Positions 18,431 to 26,554 of a stretch of DNA of 64,000 bases are shown one piece after another. The stretch's first letter is position 1; the number at the start of each line of letters is the position of its first letter. Source of the DNA: VRUE01 sp963702035 (GTDB lineage: Bacteria > Actinomycetota > Thermoleophilia > Solirubrobacterales > 70-9); contig OY969700.1 in assembly GCA_963702035.1 (NCBI GenBank), positions 1,922,001-1,986,000 on the forward strand, read 5' to 3'. Made by a program: the position numbers and the translations under genes. The notes under the pieces are model-generated. The model was not told the origin of the DNA, searched no databases, and saw only the letters and a program-made list of their open reading frames with translations.

Positions 18431-19299
18431 GGTCTACCAGTTTTTAGCGCACCGAGCACCGCGCGCGTCGCCGGCGCCCGGTTGAGCGCGTAGAAGTGGA
18501 TGCCGGGTGCCCCGGCGATCAGCAGCTCGGCGCACTGCTGCGCCGCGTAGGCGACGCCGAGCTCGAACTCGGCCTCCTCGTCGCCGTCCACGGCCGCGAA
18601 CGCCGCTGCCAGGCGCGGCGGGATCGAGGCGTCGCAGAGCTCGCAGATCCGCTTCGTCTGGGCGAAGCCGGCGACCGGGATCACGCCGGCGAGGATCGGC
18701 ACCTCGATCCCCACCGCCCACGCGGATTTGACGAAGTCGAAGTAGACCTGGTTGTCGAAGAAGAGCTGGGTGATCAGGAAGGACGCGCCGGCCTCGACCT
18801 TCGTCTTCAGGTAGTCGAGGTCGGTATCCAGGTCGGGCGCCTCGGGGTGCACCTCCGGAAAGCAGGCGCCGCCGACGGCGAAGTCCCAGCCGGCGCCGAT
18901 GAAGGCGGTCAGCTCGGCGGCGCTGCCCAGCCCGCCCTCGGGCTGGACGAAGTCGGGCTGCCCGCGCGGCGGGTCGCCGCGCAGGGCGAAGACGTTCTCG
19001 ATCCCGGCCGCCGCGATCCGGTCGAGGGTGGCCGAGATCCCCTCGCTGCTCTCGCCGACGCAGCTCAGGTGGGCCATCGTCTCCAGGCCGAGGTCGTCCT
19101 TCAGCGCCCGCGTGATCTCGACCGTGCCGTCGCGGGTCGAGCCGCCCGCGCCGTAGGTGACCGAGACGAAGTCGGGCTCCAGTTCGCCCAGCGAGCGCGC
19201 GGTCGCGTACAGCTGCTCGGTCGCCTCCTCGCTCTTCGGCGGGAAGAACTCGACCGAGAAGACGGGTCGCTTGGCGGCGAGGATCTGGTCGATGCGCAT
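18418..19299 (-). CDS. metF: 5,10-methylenetetrahydrofolate reductase
   Basis: MetF reduces methylene-THF to methyl-THF with FAD, supplying methyl groups for methionine. The 293-residue protein fits the family. Motifs are FSVEFFPPKSEEA (catalytic Glu), FVSVTYGAGGSTRD, HLSCVG, FALRGDPP, ASFLITQLFFD and GVIPV. I chose ATG 19299, where homology begins; the frame stays open further upstream without similarity. The 3' end overlaps the hydrolase gene. The long upstream gap contains a structured RNA candidate, but that faces the other way. Confidence 0.93.
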   Translation of the reverse strand: MRIDQILAAKRPVFSVEFFPPKSEEATEQLYATARSLGELEPDFVSVTYGAGGSTRDGTVEITRALKDDLGLETMAHLSCVGESSEGISATLDRIAAAGIENVFALRGDPPRGQPDFVQPEGGLGSAAELTAFIGAGWDFAVGGACFPEVHPEAPDLDTDLDYLKTKVEAGASFLITQLFFDNQVYFDFVKSAWAVGIEVPILAGVIPVAGFAQTKRICELCDASIPPRLAAAFAAVDGDEEAEFELGVAYAAQQCAELLIAGAPGIHFYALNRAPATRAVLGALKTGRPWDR

Positions 19300-19429
19300 C
19301 GAGGCAGCGTAGCCAGGTGGGGCGCGACGCGGAGGCTTTGCCGCCGCCGATGCGCGTCGAGTATCGATTTTCCCGGACTTTGCGGGATCGTTCCACGCCA
19401 CCCCCTAGACGCCGGGGGGAGGCCGAGTT

Positions 19430-19565
19430 AGGTTGATCCTGCGACTGGGAAAGACAGGCCCCGCGGAAGCCAGCGGGACACCGTCTTGAAGGTGGCGCAA
19501 AGAGCTTCTAGCGCGAAGGCTACGCGCGGGCAGGCTTTGGGCGCCGTCCCCGGTCGTTTTTTTGT
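19430..19565 (+). ncRNA. Structured RNA or riboswitch candidate, class unassigned
   Basis: The 457-bp gap between metF and the enoyl-CoA hydratase contains a foldable segment. CCTGC at 19438-19442 pairs with GCAGG at 19530-19534, closing a multi-branch region. Inside are CCCGC/GCGGG, CACC/GGTG and TAGC/GCTA hairpins. The unpaired GGCGCAAAG at 19494-19502 and GGGAAAG at 19447-19453 look like conserved riboswitch-type joints; GCAAAG recalls c-di-GMP-I (GEMM) RNAs, but the helix order does not match well. Seven T follow at 19557-19563. The next plus-strand gene is the hydratase at 19757. The rest of the gap (19300-19429 and 19566-19756) shows only GC-rich short inverted repeats. Confidence 0.4.
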
Positions 19566-19756
19566 GCCCGGGGCGTTTTCCCGGGGTGCCGTGCCGGGGG
19601 CCTTTCGTGTCCGGTTGCGCCTCTAGCTTGGGCGGCGGTCATCGGGAGCCTGCCTCCGTTGACCCGCGTACCGGGGCGCACCTGGGAGTCGGCGTTGCTT
19701 GGCTATCCCGTGATTTGCCCAGCAACTAGCCCGCCTACTCCCATACTCTCTTCAGC

Positions 19757-20509
19757 GTGACCGACGAGTTGCGCTACGAGCGGGTCGGGGCCGCCGCCGT
19801 CCTGACCATCGACCGCCCGGCGCGGCGCAACGCGATCGACGCCGCCGCGGCGGAGGCCTTCCGCCAGGGGCTGGTCGACTTCGAGGCCGACGAGGGCGCC
19901 CGCGTGCTCGTCCTCACCGGGGCCGGCGGCGAGGCCTTCTGCGCCGGCGCCGACCTCAAGGCGATGGACCTCGAGGTCGACCACCCGGACGGGCCGATGG
20001 GCCCCACCCGCCTCACTCCGGCCAAGCCGGCGATCGCCGCGATCGACGGCTGGTGCCTGGCCGGCGGGGTCGAGCTGGCGCTCTGGTGCGACCTGCGCAT
20101 CGCCACGCCCCAATCCACCTTCGGCCTCTTCGAGCGCCGCTGGGGCGTTCCCCTGGTCGACGGCGGCACCCAGCGCCTCCCCCGCGTAGTCGGCATGGGC
20201 CGAGCCCTGGAGCTGATCCTCACCGGCCGACCGGTCCCGGCGGAGGAGGCGAAGCAGATCGGCTTGGTCAACGAGCTGGTCGAGCCGGGCCGCCACCTCG
20301 ACCGCGCCCTCGAGCTGGCCGAGAAGATCGCAAGCTTCCCCCAGGAGACGATGCTCGCCGATCGCCAGGCCGCGATAGAAGGCTTCGGCCTCCCGCTCAA
20401 AGACGGCATCGCCCTGGAGCACAGGCTGGGCCGCGAGACCCTCCACGTGGCGGCCGAGGGCGCGTCCCGCTTCGCCGGCGGCGCGGGCCGCCACGGCGAA
20501 GGCGTCTGA
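19757..20509 (+). CDS. Enoyl-CoA hydratase/isomerase (crotonase) family
   Basis: A 250-residue crotonase-fold enzyme. TIDRPARRNAID, the oxyanion-hole stretch AFCAGADLKAMD (about 58-69), and DGWCLAGGVELALWCDLRIA (second oxyanion hole) are present. The catalytic Glu pair of classic hydratases is only partly evident (FGLFERRWG), so the exact CoA substrate is open. The start is GTG 19757. The end is followed by a degenerate palindrome and the convergent alkA gene. Confidence 0.88.
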   Translation: MTDELRYERVGAAAVLTIDRPARRNAIDAAAAEAFRQGLVDFEADEGARVLVLTGAGGEAFCAGADLKAMDLEVDHPDGPMGPTRLTPAKPAIAAIDGWCLAGGVELALWCDLRIATPQSTFGLFERRWGVPLVDGGTQRLPRVVGMGRALELILTGRPVPAEEAKQIGLVNELVEPGRHLDRALELAEKIASFPQETMLADRQAAIEGFGLPLKDGIALEHRLGRETLHVAAEGASRFAGGAGRHGEGV

Positions 20510-20511
20510 CC

Positions 20512-20546
20512 GGAAGCTGCACCTATAGCGTGAGAAAAGTGTTCCA
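20512..20546. repeat. Degenerate palindrome, family E, at the island edge
   Basis: GGAAGCTGCAC at the left and GTG-TTCC at the right form an arm pair in which the right arm has lost four bases. The centre shares ATAGCGTG with the complete family E element at 45340-45386. It encodes the last residues and the stop of alkA. It marks the left border of the low-GC island. Confidence 0.45.
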
Positions 20547-21419
20547 GAGATGGATCGCGCCGTAGCCTCGCCAAGGGCGCCAGCTCTCCGCTCGTTCGGC
20601 CACTTCCCTGGCAGTCCAGGCACCCCCTCCCCCCCCCAGCGCCTGCCGCAGTCCTAGATCCCCGGTGGGCATTGCATCGCGGTCGCCGAGGCCGCGCAGG
20701 GCAATGTAGGCGGCGGTCCATGGACCTATTCCCTTGATCTTCAATAGCGATTCTTCAGTCGGGGCAGCGTTCTGAGTAGGTCGAAGGTCCACCCGCCCGT
20801 CCAGCACAGCTCTGGAAAGCTCGCGTATCGCTCTGGCACGGGCGCCGCTCAAACCCGTCCTCTCCAGGGGGGCCTCAACGAGTCGCGACGCGACCGGAAA
20901 CGCGAAGGCAAGCCGTGGCTCGTCGCCCGGGAGCCTCCATCCCCATTGCGCCGCGATCCGACCGGCGAAGGTGCGCGCCGCGACGACGGATACCTGCTGC
21001 CCAAGGATCGCTCTCACGGCCAGCTCAAAAGGGTCGATGGCTCCCGGGATGCGCGACCCTGAATTCCGCCGAACCAACGGGGCCAGCGCTTGATCCTCGG
21101 CTAGCCGCTGCTCGACGACGGTCACTGGCGCGTCGGCGTCGATCAAAACCCCGACCGTTCGTCGCAGGGCAGCTACATCGATGCCACCTCCCGGAACACA
21201 TGACGCCCTGACTACCCCACCGGCCGCGGCCTGTGAGAAGTCGACGTTCAGCAGTCGCGGCTCATTCCCGACTCGCACGACCCGGCCGTAATGTTCCTCG
21301 TCAACAAGCTCCACTCCAGCGATCGCGCGAGCCGCGAGATAAGCCAGCAGGGGTTTGGCGTTGTAGGGGCGTGTTACTGGAATCGTCAGGTCGCTCGCGG
21401 ACCCCGCCGCCAGTGTCAC
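20523..21419 (-). CDS. DNA-3-methyladenine glycosylase II (AlkA family)
   Basis: AlkA removes alkylated and some deaminated bases from DNA. The 298-residue chain has an AlkA N-terminal-like domain (LTIPVTRPYNAKPLLAYLAAR) and the HhH-GPD domain: DPFELAVRAILGQQVS, the hairpin LLKIKGIGPWTAAYIALRG and catalytic-region MPTGDLGLRQAL with Asp. It starts at GTG 21419, overlapping the TGA of the regulator gene (GTGA), so the two are co-translated. Codon and GC use differ from the chromosome. Position next to nucleotide enzymes suggests a role in handling odd or damaged bases. Confidence 0.85.
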   Translation of the reverse strand: MTLAAGSASDLTIPVTRPYNAKPLLAYLAARAIAGVELVDEEHYGRVVRVGNEPRLLNVDFSQAAAGGVVRASCVPGGGIDVAALRRTVGVLIDADAPVTVVEQRLAEDQALAPLVRRNSGSRIPGAIDPFELAVRAILGQQVSVVAARTFAGRIAAQWGWRLPGDEPRLAFAFPVASRLVEAPLERTGLSGARARAIRELSRAVLDGRVDLRPTQNAAPTEESLLKIKGIGPWTAAYIALRGLGDRDAMPTGDLGLRQALGGGGGAWTAREVAERAESWRPWRGYGAIHLWNTFLTL

Positions 21420-22015
21420 GAGCTCGGCAGCTCTCCCACCGCGCTGGATCCCTCCACCGAACGCGCCGACCACTGGCGCAGCTCGTCCGGACTCATCACG
21501 TCGCCCAGTTGCAGACGCGCGATTCCGCTGAGGGATCCGAGTGCCTGCACGACGCGGATCGTGCTCGTACCGCCGGTACCTATTTGCGGCGCGATGACAA
21601 GGCCTGCTCTTTCGCCCATTAGCCGAGCGCCCCATTCGATCTCCTCAATTCCTCCGGCGATTGCGGCGCAAGCGGCGGGCGTTTCATGGAGTGGGATCAG
21701 CAGCAGATCCTGCTCGCCGGCAGTCCAAACCCGCCGCTGTTGCCTGCGCGCCTCATCCAGAGCTTTGCTCCAGGCAGGGGCAGGATTGAAATAAGAAGTC
21801 TCCGCCGAGCCGCGGCCGTCCGAACGCTTGCGCTCCTTTCCTCGGAGAAGCGCTTTGTGAGCGCGCATGGTCTTCGGCTGGCTCAGCGAGCCCGACGGTC
21901 GTCCCAGCAACCCGGCGATCTCCTTATCAGTGAGCGTCTCGCCGCTGCAGAGTTCCGCAATTTTCAGGCGGGTCGGCTCTGCAAGGAACGCCGTTCTGTC
22001 TAGTCCTTTTGCCAT
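21416..22015 (-). CDS. ArsR/HTH_20-type winged-helix regulator with a C-terminal extension
   Basis: The N-terminal part (FLAEPTRLKIAELCSG, then LTDKEIAGLLGRPSGSLS) is a winged-helix reader of the ArsR class. The rest (about residues 75-199) is a less common domain with a YFNPAPAW stretch. It may sense a ligand or protein. No metal-binding CxC motif is seen. It starts at ATG 22015, only 9 bp from the divergent ATG of the next gene, and a palindrome spans both starts. I infer that it controls both arms of the island. Confidence 0.7.
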   Translation of the reverse strand: MAKGLDRTAFLAEPTRLKIAELCSGETLTDKEIAGLLGRPSGSLSQPKTMRAHKALLRGKERKRSDGRGSAETSYFNPAPAWSKALDEARRQQRRVWTAGEQDLLLIPLHETPAACAAIAGGIEEIEWGARLMGERAGLVIAPQIGTGGTSTIRVVQALGSLSGIARLQLGDVMSPDELRQWSARSVEGSSAVGELPSS

Positions 22016-22034
22016 AATTTATCTATGAATTATG
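22013..22034. promoter_or_regulatory. Palindromic operator across two divergent start codons
   Basis: CATAATT at 22013-22019 and AATTATG at 22028-22034 form a perfect inverted repeat with an 8-bp spacer. It contains the ATG of the regulator (minus) and the ATG of the fusion gene (plus). With only 9 bp between start codons, promoters must overlap the opposite coding region, or the annotated starts lie slightly upstream of the true ones. It is the likely binding site of the regulator encoded at 21416-22015. Confidence 0.6.
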
Positions 22035-22777
22035 CCAAGGATCTGCCGATTCGCACGGCGCAGGAAAGAACGCAACTGAACGCCGTGATCTGCGGCAGCT
22101 TTCGGCGCGATCCCGGTTCTCTCCGACGGGAATTCAAAGAACTAGAAGAAGCGGGCTGCACCGTTCTCTCCCCCTTGGACCCGAACTTCGTTGCGGAAAT
22201 CGATGGCTTTGTCTTTGGTCGGGGAGATGTCGGCCAGACCAGCGCAGATATCGAGCAGCAGCACATGCGTTCAATGGAAAAGGCAGATTTCGTTTGGCTG
22301 CATTGTCCGGAGGGCTACGTCGGCACGTCAGCCACCATGGAGCTCGGTTTTGCCCAGGCACTCGGTCTACGCGTCTACTCAGCCGAGCTACCGACGGAGG
22401 CGGTGCTGGCGGACATCGTCATCCAGAGCCCCTCACCTGGGTCTGCGGCAGCATCGTTTAGAGGCCAGTCTCGCGACGCTCCGTCGCACACTCTGCTCGC
22501 GCTCCAGAGCTACTACGCAAAGGCTGCCGAGGATCGTGGCTGGTCAGAAGAGACCGCCACGGAGACCTTTGGCTTGCTGAGAGGCGAGGTCAGCGAGTTG
22601 GAAGCCGCAATGCAAGACGCCGATCACGCCGCCGCTGGACTGGAGCTCGCCGACGTGCAGCTGTACGTCGTGCACCTGGCGAACATCCTCGGTGTGAACC
22701 TCAGCGAAGCGGTGCGGGACAAGGAGCGGATCAACCAAGAGCGCTTCGACCCACCCACTGACCGAATGGCGGCCTAA
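22025..22777 (+). CDS. Fusion of nucleoside 2-deoxyribosyltransferase-like and MazG-like domains
   Basis: Residues about 18-125 resemble the nucleoside 2-deoxyribosyltransferase/DUF4406 fold: LNAVICGSFRRDP at the start, then ADFVWLHCPEGYVGTSATMELGFAQALG, where the Glu of MELG fits the catalytic position. Residues about 155-245 look like a MazG-type all-alpha NTP pyrophosphohydrolase: TFGLLRGEVSELEAAM (E-xx-E) and LELADVQLYVVHLANILG (E-xx-D), ending KERINQERF. Together this could exchange or remove bases and hydrolyse nucleotides. It is the first gene of a three-gene unit; the next starts 2 bp after its stop. Confidence 0.7.
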   Translation: MNYAKDLPIRTAQERTQLNAVICGSFRRDPGSLRREFKELEEAGCTVLSPLDPNFVAEIDGFVFGRGDVGQTSADIEQQHMRSMEKADFVWLHCPEGYVGTSATMELGFAQALGLRVYSAELPTEAVLADIVIQSPSPGSAAASFRGQSRDAPSHTLLALQSYYAKAAEDRGWSEETATETFGLLRGEVSELEAAMQDADHAAAGLELADVQLYVVHLANILGVNLSEAVRDKERINQERFDPPTDRMAA

Positions 22778-22779
22778 AA

Positions 22780-25215
22780 GTGCCGACCGCGGGCTTCGAC
22801 GAGCTGTGCAAGGAGCGTGAGGAGCTTCGCAACTACGTTCTGGTTCACGCGAAAAGCTTGCGAGCCTTCAAGGAAAAGGACCGCCCCTGGTATCGACGCC
22901 AAGAGTCAGGAGACGACGGGCGCAATGATGACGATGGCAAGATACGTCACCTCACGACGACTGCATCGTGTCTGGAATCGCTCAGCCACGTGCCCGCATA
23001 TGAGAATGAGGATCCACCCCCACCCTGTCCTCGCAACGCCAAAGAGGTACGAGATGAACTTAGCCAGATAACGAAGGAATTTGCCACGGCAGCCCTTCAG
23101 CTCGAAGTGGACGAGTGGAAAAGTGAGAATCAGAAACTCGTCTACACCCGGGTGCGTACCCTTCCCGTGATCTTGCACCTAGCCGACGAAAACACGCTGA
23201 AAGGCTCCGAGGCCAAGCTCAAGCAACTGTTGGAATCAGTATGGGAGCTGCTCAATATCGGAGATATCAGGGCGCAGGGAATCGCCGAGCAACCAGAGGG
23301 CGCGGCCTCCGATCGGAAGGGCTACCCGCCAAACGCCTTTCACACCTACTGGGCAATCCGGCTATTTAGGGAGTACAGCGCGAAGGGCTTTCTCCCGAAG
23401 CCTTCCGGGATAAGCGAAAAGGAAGCGGTCGCCCAGCTTTGGGCGCGTCGTACGCTCGCCGTCCAAACCGCCCTCATCTCCGGCGGTCAGCGGAACTTCG
23501 ATGCCCACCAGCTGGCTTGGGCGCTGAGCACCGATGTTCTTTGCCGCGACAGCAGCGGGGAGCAACCCGTGACTGCGGATCGACAGCACATCGAGCTCTA
23601 CGACGCCGCACTCAAGGCCTTTTTCAGCGAGCAAAAGGATGGCCGATGGCGTCTCTACGAGCCCCTCTTCCACTATTCGCGAGCAGGAAATGCTTACTGT
23701 TACACGTACGAGACCCTGGCAGAGCTCTTACGGCTGTGCCTGCAAGGTGACCACGGTCGAGTCCTACGCGACCACTTGCGAAGGTACGCCGGGAACCTGA
23801 TCGAAGCGTGGCACTACGCGCGGGACACGGCGCTCAAGCTCGAGGAGGGCGGCCTGGGCTGGTGCTCCGGGCACCATCCGCACTACACCCGGGCCGAGCC
23901 TTGGGCGACGGCGTCAGTCTTCTCCTACTTGCAGAATCTGCGCTGTCTCATCGGTCGCTGGGCTGCGGATGAGGCAAAGAGGGAGCTTCAGGTCAAACCG
24001 TCCGGTGACACCTCACCCGTTGACGGGGAAAAGGTACTGAAGGACCGCGGTGAGACCTGGCACCGCGATGGGGCGCAGACCGTCGGACGTCAGCTCGCCA
24101 CGCTGTTTCTTCACCCGCTGAAAGCGAGAAAGGCGCAGCCTGGTCCCATTGATCCGGATCGGCCGCTGGTGGACGAGTCACGGTCTGCGGTTCTTTTTGG
24201 CCCGCCCGGAACTTCGAAGACCACGCTAGTTGAGGGCCTCGCCGCAGCTCTCGATTGGGACTATGTCGAGGTTCACGCATCCCATTTTCTCAGCGAAGGG
24301 TTGAACAACGTCCCCAAGATGGCGGACTCGATCTTCCAGAGGTTGATGGAGTTGGATCATTGCGTGATCCTCTTCGACGAGATCGACGAGCTGATCAGGC
24401 TACGCGACGATGCTGACTCGGATCCCTTCGGGCGCTTTCTGACGACGAGCATGCTGCCGAAGATCGCGAAGCTCTGGGAACAGCGCCGAGTCCTGTTTTT
24501 CGTGGCGACCAACGACATAGCCGCTGCCGACCCGGCGATCAAGCGGAGCCAGCGTTTTGATGCGGCCGTGTTCGTACCGCCACCATCATTCAAGAAGAAG
24601 AAGAGTGAGCTAGAGAACATCCTCAAGCGAAGCATTGAGTTGAGCTATGAGGAAGTCAAAGCCGCTCTCAACGGGGAGAGCGCCGAGAACGCCGCACTCG
24701 GCGTCTTTGCCCTTCTGCGCTGGGACCAGATCGCGGATCTCGCCCATCGCATCGAGGCTGGCGAACGCAAGAAAGTGCCGCCCGCGCAGATCCTGAAGAT
24801 GGCCCTTGCGGAACTGGGGCGAGAGCTCGAACGAACGGATTGGCAGGGCCCGAGCGATGGGGACGGCAAAATAGACTTTGGCGACAGCCCCGAGACCGAG
24901 AAGAAAGCCGACGGCGATAAGGAGGAAGGCGACGACGAATACCCTTATCTGGAGATGTTTGAACGTTGGCGCTGGCAGAAGCTCGACGAGCGACGGGACT
25001 ATCGACGTGTGTCGGTCTTGCAGCTTTCGCATGACCTGTTTGCCAACTTGCCGGAGGGCTGGCTTCCCTACGGGCCCAACGAGCACTACCTGGCGATCGG
25101 GAAAGGAGTTGAGGGCGCGCTCGAGGCTGGCGAGGACGGGATCGTCGAGCTGGCGGGCGACGGCTGGCAGGCCGTCGACAGCGAGGGCATCTTCTCCTTC
25201 GCGCTCCCGTCATGA
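22780..25215 (+). CDS. Large AAA+ ATPase with an uncharacterised N-terminal alpha-helical domain
   Basis: An 811-residue protein. The AAA+ core has Walker A GPPGTSKT near 473-480, Walker B VILFDEIDEL near 528-537, sensor 1 FFVATND near 572 and an arginine-finger-like RSQRFD near 588. The first 440 residues are rich in Trp, Tyr and His and have repeated helical blocks (FHTYWAIRLFREY, HQLAWALSTD, GLGWCSGHHPHY), reminiscent of alpha/alpha-toroid proteins. I cannot name the domain. An acidic linker near 700-725 precedes a C-terminal domain with Trp-rich segments. It is coupled to the fusion gene upstream. It may act as the sensor or engine of the island. Confidence 0.7.
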   Translation: MPTAGFDELCKEREELRNYVLVHAKSLRAFKEKDRPWYRRQESGDDGRNDDDGKIRHLTTTASCLESLSHVPAYENEDPPPPCPRNAKEVRDELSQITKEFATAALQLEVDEWKSENQKLVYTRVRTLPVILHLADENTLKGSEAKLKQLLESVWELLNIGDIRAQGIAEQPEGAASDRKGYPPNAFHTYWAIRLFREYSAKGFLPKPSGISEKEAVAQLWARRTLAVQTALISGGQRNFDAHQLAWALSTDVLCRDSSGEQPVTADRQHIELYDAALKAFFSEQKDGRWRLYEPLFHYSRAGNAYCYTYETLAELLRLCLQGDHGRVLRDHLRRYAGNLIEAWHYARDTALKLEEGGLGWCSGHHPHYTRAEPWATASVFSYLQNLRCLIGRWAADEAKRELQVKPSGDTSPVDGEKVLKDRGETWHRDGAQTVGRQLATLFLHPLKARKAQPGPIDPDRPLVDESRSAVLFGPPGTSKTTLVEGLAAALDWDYVEVHASHFLSEGLNNVPKMADSIFQRLMELDHCVILFDEIDELIRLRDDADSDPFGRFLTTSMLPKIAKLWEQRRVLFFVATNDIAAADPAIKRSQRFDAAVFVPPPSFKKKKSELENILKRSIELSYEEVKAALNGESAENAALGVFALLRWDQIADLAHRIEAGERKKVPPAQILKMALAELGRELERTDWQGPSDGDGKIDFGDSPETEKKADGDKEEGDDEYPYLEMFERWRWQKLDERRDYRRVSVLQLSHDLFANLPEGWLPYGPNEHYLAIGKGVEGALEAGEDGIVELAGDGWQAVDSEGIFSFALPS

Positions 25216-25245
25216 GCGGACGGTCACTCAGATCTGTACCGGGCT

Positions 25246-25839
25246 ATGTGGCTTGCGGTTGAGGGAGTCGTCGGGGCCGGGAAGACGACGACCGCTTCGC
25301 AGGTCGGTCAACTTGCTGGAGTGGAGACTGCGCTCGAGCGCTTGGACGAGCACCCCTTTCTCGAGGCTTACTATCGCGACCCGAAGCGCTATGTGGTCGA
25401 AACCGAGCTGGCCTTCATGCTGATCCAGATCCGCCAATTGCGGGAGTTGTTTGGCGGCGATCATCTGGTCACCGACTTTGCGCCCGCAAAGAACCTGATT
25501 TTCGCTCGCCTTGAGTCGGACGACGACGAGTTTGGCCTGCTCGAGTCGGTCGAAGTTCGCCTCTGGAGAGATCTGCCGAAACCCGATCTGACCGTTGTCC
25601 TAGACGCGCCGCTCGAGGTATGTCGAGAACGGCTGGTCGCTCGCGGAAGGCCTTTCGAGCAGGGGCTGAGCGTCGGCGATTTGGCGCAAATCAGACGCGG
25701 CTACCTTGATCGACTTGACACGCTGGGGGCAACTGTTACCCGAATCGAGCTGACCGGCGTGGAGACCCCAGAGGAGGTCGCCGAGACGGCGCTCCAAGCC
25801 GCGGGCCTGGCGCGCCGATCGTCTGCCGCCTCGGAGTAG
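25246..25839 (+). CDS. Deoxynucleoside kinase family protein
   Basis: A 197-residue P-loop kinase. VEGVVGAGKTTTA (residues 4-16) is Walker A. DEHPFLEAYYRDPKRY resembles the E-P-x-x-N-P-F-L-x-x-F-Y-x-D region of deoxynucleoside kinases. TDFAPAKNLIFARL replaces the usual DRS region, and VLDAPLEVCRERLVARGRPFE is the LID part. The family phosphorylates deoxynucleosides at the 5' position. dTMP kinase is a less likely alternative because of the FLEAYYRDP region. It starts 30 bp after the AAA+ gene and is presumably the last gene of that unit. Confidence 0.75.
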   Translation: MWLAVEGVVGAGKTTTASQVGQLAGVETALERLDEHPFLEAYYRDPKRYVVETELAFMLIQIRQLRELFGGDHLVTDFAPAKNLIFARLESDDDEFGLLESVEVRLWRDLPKPDLTVVLDAPLEVCRERLVARGRPFEQGLSVGDLAQIRRGYLDRLDTLGATVTRIELTGVETPEEVAETALQAAGLARRSSAASE

Positions 25840-25851
25840 GTGGTCTGCTGC

Positions 25852-26493
25852 TCAGCTCTCGCGGGTGACGCGGCGCATCTCGTCTTCGGCGGCTTCCGGC
25901 CCCAGGTAGGGCATCAGCACGGCGAAGACGAGGTCCGGCAGGATTCGTTTCAGCTCGGGGCCGCGGCCGGCGCGGACCTCGTCGAAGATCATCGAGGTGG
26001 CGCCGCCGATCGCGAAGCGTGCCGTGTCGGCGGGCAGCTCCTCGCCCTGTCCCGAGTAGCTGCGCCCCTTCTCCATGAAAGGGGTGAAGCGGGTCAGCAT
26101 CGCGCGGTAGCGCTCGCGGGCGTCATCGCCCGCCGCGGTCACCTCGACCATTGCCATCCGGGCGATGTCGGCCTCCATCGCCAGCAGCTCGACCAGGGCG
26201 CCGAGCCCGGCGGCGATCTGCTCCGGCCAGGGCTCGCCGGCGGCCGCCTCGAAGGCGGCCGTGACGTGTGCCACGAGCACGTCGAAGACCGCGTCGTAGG
26301 CCTCCAGGAAGCAGGCCTCCTTACTCTCGAACATCTCGTCGAAGGCGTCCTGGGAGACGGCGGCGAACTCGATCACGTCGGCCACGGTCGTCGCCTCGTA
26401 GCCCTTCGCCGCCGCCATCTTCACCATCGCCTCGAGCAGGCGCTCACGCTCGGAGCGAACGGAGTAAGCACGAGGCAACTGGGGCGATTCCAT
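25852..26493 (-). CDS. TetR family transcriptional regulator
   Basis: A 213-residue regulator. The N-terminal HTH (RLLEAMVKMAAAKGYEATTVADVIEFAAVS, then FDEMFESKEACFLEAYDAV) is TetR-like. The C-terminal ligand domain is related to those of the neighbouring TetR genes (ILPDLVFAVLMPYLG). I chose ATG 26493 rather than an upstream start because similarity begins there. It is one of a local group of paralogues, so duplication is likely. The target and ligand are unknown. Confidence 0.85.
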   Translation of the reverse strand: MESPQLPRAYSVRSERERLLEAMVKMAAAKGYEATTVADVIEFAAVSQDAFDEMFESKEACFLEAYDAVFDVLVAHVTAAFEAAAGEPWPEQIAAGLGALVELLAMEADIARMAMVEVTAAGDDARERYRAMLTRFTPFMEKGRSYSGQGEELPADTARFAIGGATSMIFDEVRAGRGPELKRILPDLVFAVLMPYLGPEAAEDEMRRVTRES

Positions 26494-26554
26494 CGCCCAC
26501 CCAATGTAGGGCAGGATCTCCCAGCTGTCCAACTCTATTTTGCAGACAGAAGAT

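Noticed and set aside
19430..19540. Cobalamin or SAM riboswitch controlling metF
   Set aside because: The structured segment reads away from metF, and B12-box or S-box sequences are absent on the metF strand.
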